From: Streptomyces exfoliatus
GTDB lineage: Bacteria; Actinomycetota; Actinomycetes; Streptomycetales; Streptomycetaceae
Length of the DNA: 64,000 bases
Direction of reading: 5' to 3'
Assembly: GCF_000725545.1 (NCBI RefSeq)
Contig: NZ_JNZP01000003.1
Coordinates: forward strand, 226,461 to 290,460
The position numbers and the translations under genes were made by a program. Below are positions 59,335-64,000 of the stretch, piece by piece. Position 1 is the stretch's first letter; every line of letters begins with the position of its first letter. The notes under the pieces are model-generated. The model saw only the letters and a program-made list of their open reading frames with translations. It made no database searches and was not told the DNA's origin.

Positions 59335-59433
59335 TTACTTCTTGTTGCGACGCTGAACGCGCGTGCGCTTAAGCAGCTTGCGGTGCTTCTTCTTCGCCAT
59401 CCGCTTGCGCCGCTTCTTGATAACAGAGCCCAC
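59335..59433 (-). CDS. Small ribosomal protein bS22 / AURKAIP1-COX24-like (32 aa)
   Basis: Very short basic protein, GTG 59433 to TAA 59335, too small for most gene finders. It begins [20 protein letters not shown] and ends RVQRRNKK, with more than half of residues Lys or Arg. This matches the actinobacterial 30S protein bS22 seen in mycobacterial ribosomes and annotated as AURKAIP1/COX24-like in Streptomyces. It has its own terminator. It lies between the BdtA-like gene and the epimerase gene. Confidence 0.93.
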   Translation of the reverse strand: MGSVIKKRRKRMAKKKHRKLLKRTRVQRRNKK

Positions 59434-59597
59434 GACTACCCTCGCTCACTTCTCGGAACATCCCCGCCTCCCGGCGGGGATCGGTGCGGGGCGTCTGGGC
59501 CCACACGACCTACGTCGGCCTAGCCTACCGTCCCGAGCACCGCGCTTGTAATCCGAGGGACATACGGAGCTTTCCCGGCGTTGTCGCCGCGCTCGCG

Positions 59598-59807
59598 CTA
59601 CGCGGTCCCCACCCCCACGAAGGACTCCCGCAGGTACTCGTGAACCGCCTGTTCCGGCACCCGGAAGGACCTGCCCACCCGGATCGCCGGCAGATGACCA
59701 CTGTGCACCAAGCGGTACACGGTCATCTTCGAGACGCGCATCACCGAGGCGACTTCCGCCACGGTCAGAAACTTGACCTCGTTGAGAGGTCGATCGCCAG
59801 CAGCCAT
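59598..59807 (-). CDS. bdtA: Excisionase-type HTH protein, BdtA-like
   Basis: Small DNA-binding protein of 69 residues with a MerR/excisionase-type helix-turn-helix (KFLTVAEVASVMRVSKMTVYRLVHSGHLPAIRVGRSFRVPEQAV). The same type of gene, bdtA (SCO3328), lies a few genes after bldN in S. coelicolor, where it is a BldD target. The position here, after bldN-rsbN-plsC-epimerase-bS22, agrees with that. ATG 59807 is used; the frame continues upstream without a Shine-Dalgarno. Gene symbol by position and type, not by full comparison. Confidence 0.8.
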   Translation of the reverse strand: MAAGDRPLNEVKFLTVAEVASVMRVSKMTVYRLVHSGHLPAIRVGRSFRVPEQAVHEYLRESFVGVGTA

Positions 59808-59934
59808 GACCCACCTGTACCTTCCGCCGCGACGCCCACCGGCTTCCCCTCCGGTGACTCTTCGTCGCCGAGCGCTCACTCTCAAGACTAGGGGCGGGTG
59901 GTACGAGTGGGGAAGAGGAGCTGTCATCGGCCGT

Positions 59935-60750
59935 TTACCGTGACAGACACGCTCGATTGAGTACATAGCGTGTGAGTGGACGGTAGTAGTCGGAGCGCAC
60001 GCCGTCATCCAGCGGTACGGCCACCGACACCTGCCCCTCCGCCTCCCCGACGAACAGCGCCGGATCGTCCGTATCGGCCAGACCGATGGCCTCGATACCC
60101 AGCTGACCTGCCCCGCAGACCCATCCGTGGTCCCCCACCACGAGCTCCGGCAACGGCCCGCCGCCGTCGGCCGCGCTCTCCAGAGCCGCCCTGACCGGCA
60201 GCGGCGAGTGGGAGTGCGCCCCCGGCTCGCGCCCACCCCGCGACGGGCCCGGCTCTCGCACCAGTGCCACCCCCCGTACGTAGTCGAGAAGGTACGTACG
60301 TACGCCGAACCGGGTCGTTATGTCGACACATCTCCCCTGCGCGGGGGTGAGAACAAGGCATCCCGCCGCCGACAAAGCGTCTGCGAGAGCGACGTAGAAA
60401 CCGAGCAGCCGGTGCGGATGCCCCGTCCCCAGGAGCACCGGAACCCGCCGCGCCGCCGCCGCCCCCAGCCGCGCGGCGAACGCGTCGAGCCCCCTCAACG
60501 TCCGTTCCGGATCGATGACATCGGCCCCGGACCGGTGCGAGGGATCCCCCGACACCCCGCACTTGTCGGCCATCAACCGCAGCAGATCGGCCTCGTCCCA
60601 CCCCCGCACGGGATCGAGACCGAGGAGCACCCGCGGATCCCGCGCGGCGAAGAGCCGGTAGCTCCGCAGGTTCTCCTCCCGCGATGTCGCCACCGTCCCC
60701 GCCAACCCCGCCGCCAACAGATGCGCCCGCAGCGCCCCGGTACTCAACAC
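59935..60750 (-). CDS. Conserved actinobacterial protein, putative phosphatase
   Basis: 271 residues, no membrane segment. Conserved-looking stretches include LLGLDPVRGWDEADLLRLMADKCGVSGDPSHRSG, VLLGTGHPHRLLGFY and LVVGDHGWVCGAGQLGIEAIGLAD. The TGHPHR and DHGW motifs suggest a metal-dependent hydrolase, and relatives carry the label phosphatase, but I cannot assign a family. GTG 60750 is assumed. It lies 127 nt upstream of the BdtA-like gene and after acuC in the same direction. Confidence 0.65.
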   Translation of the reverse strand: MLSTGALRAHLLAAGLAGTVATSREENLRSYRLFAARDPRVLLGLDPVRGWDEADLLRLMADKCGVSGDPSHRSGADVIDPERTLRGLDAFAARLGAAAARRVPVLLGTGHPHRLLGFYVALADALSAAGCLVLTPAQGRCVDITTRFGVRTYLLDYVRGVALVREPGPSRGGREPGAHSHSPLPVRAALESAADGGGPLPELVVGDHGWVCGAGQLGIEAIGLADTDDPALFVGEAEGQVSVAVPLDDGVRSDYYRPLTRYVLNRACLSR

Positions 60751-60855
60751 CCACCCGATGCTGCCGGAACACCACCGCCAGGGAGTCCAAACCTCCCGGA
60801 CACCGCACAGTCGGCGTAACGCCCACGAGTACGTTCCAGTGGCGTCCTGAGGCGA

Positions 60856-62031
60856 CTACGCGAGCAGCCCCCGCAGCGGGAAGACCGCCTTCCGCGTCGC
60901 GAGCACCGCCTGGTCGAGCCGGTCCGCCGGGTCGTACCCCTCGGACCAGTCCCGGAAGCCCACCGGCCACCGCCCGTCCGTCATCCGCGCCGGCCCCGGC
61001 TGCCGGGTCCGCGCGTACGCCTCGTCCCGCCACGACGACGGGATCACCGACTCCGGCTCCACCGGAGCGTGCGCCGCGATCCCCACCAGATGGGTCCACG
61101 ACCGCGGCACGACGTCCACCACCGCGTATCCCCCACCGCCCAGGGCCACCCAGCGCCCCTCGGCATACGTGTGCGCCAGCTCGTGACACGCCTCCTGCAC
61201 CGCCCGCTGCGCGTCGAGCGACACCGCCAGATGGGCGAGCGGATCCTCGAAGTGCGTGTCGGCCCCGTGCTGCGTGACCAGCACCTGCGGCCGGAAGTCC
61301 GCGATCAGCTCCGGTACGACCGCGTGGAACGCCCGCAGCCACCCCGCGTCACCCGTCCCCGCCGGCAGCGCCACGTTCACCGCACCGCCCTCACTCGGAC
61401 CGGTCGCGCCCGTCTCCTCCGGCCATCCCGTCTGCGGGAACAGCGTCCGCGGATGCTCGTGCAGCGACACGGTAAGCACGCGGGGGTCCTCCCAGAACGC
61501 CGCCTGGACCCCGTCCCCGTGGTGCACGTCCACATCCACGTACGCGACCCGCTCCGCACCCAGTTCCAGCAGCCGGGCGATGGCCAGAGAGGCGTCGTTG
61601 TAGATGCAGAACCCGGACGCGCCGCCCGGCATCGCGTGGTGCAGACCGCCCGCGAAGTTCACCGCGTGCGCGGCCTCCCCGCGCCAGACCGCTTCCGCCG
61701 CGCCCACCGACTGCCCGGCGATCAACGCCGACACCTCGTGCATCCCGGCGAAGGCGGGGTCGTCGACCGTACCGAGTCCGTACGCCTGGTCGGCCCGACG
61801 CGGATCCGCCGACGCGGCCCGCACGGCCGCCACGTAGTCCTCCCGGTGCACGAGCCGCAGCGTCGAGTCCCCGGCCGGCTTCGCCGCCACCACGTCCACC
61901 GCCCGGTCGAGCCCGTACGCCCGCACCAGCGACATCGTCAGCGCGAGCCGCACCGGATCCATCGGATGCTCGGGCCCGAAGTCATACCCCGTGACAGCTT
62001 CATCCCACATCAACAGTGCGCGGCCGCTCAT
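60856..62031 (-). CDS. acuC: AcuC-type histone-deacetylase-family protein
   Basis: Zinc deacetylase of the HDAC/acetoin-utilisation class, 391 residues. Catalytic residues are visible in GLHHAMPGGASGFCIYNDASLA (the two His) and AYVDVDVHHGDGVQ (metal Asp/His). AcuC enzymes remove acetyl groups from protein lysines such as acetyl-CoA synthetase. ATG 62031 is preferred over GTG 62040. The 5' end overlaps the 3' end of the MFS gene by about 32 nt, so the two are co-transcribed. Confidence 0.92.
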   Translation of the reverse strand: MSGRALLMWDEAVTGYDFGPEHPMDPVRLALTMSLVRAYGLDRAVDVVAAKPAGDSTLRLVHREDYVAAVRAASADPRRADQAYGLGTVDDPAFAGMHEVSALIAGQSVGAAEAVWRGEAAHAVNFAGGLHHAMPGGASGFCIYNDASLAIARLLELGAERVAYVDVDVHHGDGVQAAFWEDPRVLTVSLHEHPRTLFPQTGWPEETGATGPSEGGAVNVALPAGTGDAGWLRAFHAVVPELIADFRPQVLVTQHGADTHFEDPLAHLAVSLDAQRAVQEACHELAHTYAEGRWVALGGGGYAVVDVVPRSWTHLVGIAAHAPVEPESVIPSSWRDEAYARTRQPGPARMTDGRWPVGFRDWSEGYDPADRLDQAVLATRKAVFPLRGLLA

Positions 62032-63199
62032 GCCCGCCACCGTATCGGGCCGCTCTCGACCCGAACGACGTGGCGTACGCCACCGTCACCAGGACCAGCA
62101 CCATCGGCACCAGCATGGCCCCCCGGTAGCTCCACGCGTCCCCGAGCGCCCCCACGAGCGGAGAGCCGATCAGAAAGCCGACGTAGTTGAAGACGTTGAG
62201 CCGCGCCACGGCCGCGTCGCTCCGCCCGGGGAACAGACGGCCGGCCGCCGCGAAGGTCTGCGGCACGATCACGCTCAGCCCGAGACCGAGCACCGTGAAC
62301 CCGGCGATCCCCACCCAGGCCCCCGGCGACACCGCCACCACGGCGAACCCCAGCGCGGCGAGCACCGCACCGGCCCGCACGACCGCCGCCGCCCCCATCC
62401 GCCGCACCCCGAAGTCCCCGACGGCCCGCCCGAGCAGCGTCGTCACCATGTACGCGTTGTACGGCACCGTCGCCAGCTCCTCCGAGCTGCCCAGCACGTC
62501 CTGGAGGTACTTGGCACTCCAGTTGGAGACGGTCGAGTCCCCGATGTACGCGAAGGTCATCACGAGACAGAGCGGCACCAGCAACGCGAAGCCGACCCCA
62601 CTCCCCTTGCCCTCCGGCACCTCGTCCCCCGGCCGATCCCCGCCCGCCACGTACCAACGGCTGCCGACGAGCGCGACGGGCAGCAGCAGGACCACGACCG
62701 GCAGGTACGACACGAACAGCGACAGCTGCCAGTGCGCCCCCACCCAGGCCAGCGAGGCACCCACGATCCCGCCGAGGCTGTACGAGGCGTGGAAGCCGAG
62801 CATGATGCTCCGCCCGTACGCCCGCTGGAGGCTGACCCCCAACATGTTCATGGAGGCGTCCAAGGCGCCGACCGCGAGCCCGAAGAGCCCCAGGGCGACA
62901 GCCGCCTGCCACAGCTCGCTTCCCGTTCCCACGGCGAGCAGCGACAGCAGGACGAACGGCTGGGCCCACCGCAGCACCACCGCGGGGCCCACCCTGGCGA
63001 CGACCCTCCCGGTCGCCACGCTCGCCACTCCGGCCAGGATCGGCACGGCGGCCAGGAAGGCCGGCAGCAACGCGTCCGAGATCCCGTACCGCTCCTGGAT
63101 CGCGGGTATTCGGGTCACGAGCAGGGCGAAGGTGACCCCTTGCACGAAGAAACTGACCGCCAGGGATCCCCGCCCACGCCGCAACCGCGCATCCGTCAT
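62000..63199 (-). CDS. MFS transporter (YbjJ-like)
   Basis: Major facilitator of 399 residues with about 12 membrane segments. The loop after segment 2 and the segment-4 to -5 region (LDASMNMLGVSLQRAYGRSIMLGFHASYSLGGIVGA) match the YbjJ-like group of sugar or drug transporters. ATG 63199 opens the first helix. The substrate is unknown. The stop lies inside acuC. Confidence 0.9.
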   Translation of the reverse strand: MTDARLRRGRGSLAVSFFVQGVTFALLVTRIPAIQERYGISDALLPAFLAAVPILAGVASVATGRVVARVGPAVVLRWAQPFVLLSLLAVGTGSELWQAAVALGLFGLAVGALDASMNMLGVSLQRAYGRSIMLGFHASYSLGGIVGASLAWVGAHWQLSLFVSYLPVVVLLLPVALVGSRWYVAGGDRPGDEVPEGKGSGVGFALLVPLCLVMTFAYIGDSTVSNWSAKYLQDVLGSSEELATVPYNAYMVTTLLGRAVGDFGVRRMGAAAVVRAGAVLAALGFAVVAVSPGAWVGIAGFTVLGLGLSVIVPQTFAAAGRLFPGRSDAAVARLNVFNYVGFLIGSPLVGALGDAWSYRGAMLVPMVLVLVTVAYATSFGSRAARYGGGHERPRTVDVG

Positions 63200-63242
63200 G
63201 GCGGCACAGCGTAGGGCCGGAACCTACCGCGGGGTAGATGGA

Positions 63243-63890
63243 TCACAGCCCCAATATCGTGGGCAGCTCGTCCATCCTCCGGAAGAACCCGACGGCCCCG
63301 GCCAGCTTCTCCTCCGGCGTCATGGCGGTGAACCCGTACACGTCCATCCCGGCCGCCAGAGCCGCCTGCACTCCGAGCCGGCTGTCCTCGACCACCACGC
63401 ACCGCTCGGGCGCCACGCCCATCCGCGAGGCCGCGTGCAGGAACAGGTCGGGAGACGGCTTGCCCCGCCCGACGTCCTCGGCGCTGAACACGATCTCGTC
63501 CCGGAAGCAGGCATCGAGCCCGGTCTTCCGGTGCCCGACGCGGATCCGCTCATGGCTCCCGGAAGAGGCCACACAGTACGGAACCCCGGCCGCGGCAAGC
63601 TGCTTGAGCACCTCCGCAGCCCCGACCACGGCCTGCAACTCGGCCTGGAAGGCTGCGAAGACCCGCGAGTGGAAGACGTCGTCGAACTCCACCGGCAACC
63701 GTCGCCCGCTCCGCTCCTCGACCAGCTCGTGGATGCGGTGCATGGCGGACCCCATGTAGTCGCGCACCGATTCCTCGTACGAGGTCGGATGCCCGAGCTC
63801 CGTCAGATAGCCGGCCAGCAGGGTGTTGGAAATCGGCTCGCTGTCCACGAGCACACCGTCGTTGTCGAAGATGACCAAGTCGTAGCGCAT
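63243..63890 (-). CDS. HAD hydrolase, beta-phosphoglucomutase/phosphatase-like
   Basis: 215 residues with HAD motif I FDNDGVLVDSEP at the N-terminus (Asp nucleophile), a helical cap, motif II VASSG, and motif III/IV in KPSPDLFL and VVEDSRLGVQAA. The DGVLVDSEP start is typical of the DhoG/beta-phosphoglucomutase group. ATG 63890 is preferred over GTG 63896. The substrate is not predictable. It lies between an rRNA operon terminator and the MFS gene. Confidence 0.92.
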   Translation of the reverse strand: MRYDLVIFDNDGVLVDSEPISNTLLAGYLTELGHPTSYEESVRDYMGSAMHRIHELVEERSGRRLPVEFDDVFHSRVFAAFQAELQAVVGAAEVLKQLAAAGVPYCVASSGSHERIRVGHRKTGLDACFRDEIVFSAEDVGRGKPSPDLFLHAASRMGVAPERCVVVEDSRLGVQAALAAGMDVYGFTAMTPEEKLAGAVGFFRRMDELPTILGL

Positions 63891-63914
63891 GCGCACAGCC
63901 TAGAACGCAAAAAT

Positions 63915-63949
63915 GCCTCAACCCCCGGACAGAGTCCGGGGGTTGAGGC
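63915..63949 (-). terminator. rRNA operon terminator
   Basis: Perfect 16-bp stem (63915-63930 with 63934-63949) with an AGA loop, 9 nt after the 5S 3' end and followed on the minus strand by ATTTTTG. Confidence 0.92.
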
Positions 63950-63957
63950 TAAAAATT

Positions 63958-64000
63958 GTTCGGCGGCGTCCTACTCTCCCACAGGGTCCCCCCTGCAGTA
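63958..64000 (-). rRNA. 5S ribosomal RNA, 3' end (partial)
   Basis: The last 43 bases, read on the minus strand, are the 3' end of Streptomyces 5S rRNA: TACTGCAGGGGGGACCCTG is followed by GGGAGAGTAGGACGCCGCC and GAAC at 63958. The rest of the gene, and the 16S and 23S genes upstream, lie beyond the right edge. A perfect hairpin terminator follows it. Confidence 0.95.

Overview
The window has very high GC, GC-rich third codon positions, frequent GTG/TTG starts and many long perfect-stem terminators. It also carries developmental genes (bldN with its anti-sigma partner, a BdtA-like regulator), Rex-controlled haem genes and the futalosine menaquinone genes. Together these point to a Streptomyces chromosome, in the core rather than an arm. 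I cannot name a species.

Layout. 1-1.6 kb: the start of a dicarboxylate/amino-acid:cation symporter (truncated by the window edge) behind a 35-residue leader peptide of the cysteine/HVDLxR type. 1.7-8.7 kb: DUF4229 protein, GNAT, AraC regulator, then menaquinone genes on the minus strand (mqnE, AsnC/Lrp regulator, UbiX-like, MqnP-like, UbiD-like). 8.8-12.9 kb: small membrane protein, LysR/EamA convergent pair, flavin reductase, hypothetical protein, lipoprotein. 12.9-15.6 kb: an accessory-looking cluster of small proteins around three GntR/UTRA regulators, one HTH-only, one UTRA-only and one complete. 15.6-20.7 kb: a nucleobase-deaminase/2OG-oxygenase pair, then a P-loop NTPase paired with a membrane-tethered periplasmic-binding-fold protein. 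20.7-29.3 kb: SRPBCC protein, the cytochrome c maturation operon resA-ccdA-resB-ccsB, a Tat-lipoprotein polysaccharide deacetylase, a histidine phosphatase and hemL. 29.5-36.4 kb: mixed accessory genes, including a substrate-binding-like protein with an internal 18-bp minisatellite, a ubiquitin-fold/Mut7-C protein behind six 11-bp repeats, and a TetR/FAD-monooxygenase pair with three operator copies.

36.4-64 kb is conserved core: YnfA, SDR, RtcB, two DUF3558-like lipoproteins, a DUF2637 protein, divergent lysS/argS, DUF1876, hemB, then rex-hemA-hemC-hemD reading as one minus-strand operon with 4-nt overlaps and a Rex operator. After these come a glutaredoxin-like protein, a HAD hydrolase, bldN, rsbN, an acyltransferase, an epimerase, the 32-residue bS22 protein, a BdtA-like HTH protein, acuC/MFS and a HAD phosphatase. 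The last bases are the 3' end of a 5S rRNA on the minus strand with its terminator, so an rRNA operon lies just beyond the right edge.

Functional links: menaquinone synthesis, cytochrome c maturation, haem synthesis and the NADH sensor Rex are all respiratory functions. bldN/rsbN and the BdtA-like gene belong to the aerial-mycelium programme. The loci I find least explained are the NTPase/binding-protein pair, the split GntR/UTRA cluster, the 164-bp palindromic element at 25.6-25.8 kb, and the two tandem-repeat tracts at 31.2 and 32.9 kb.
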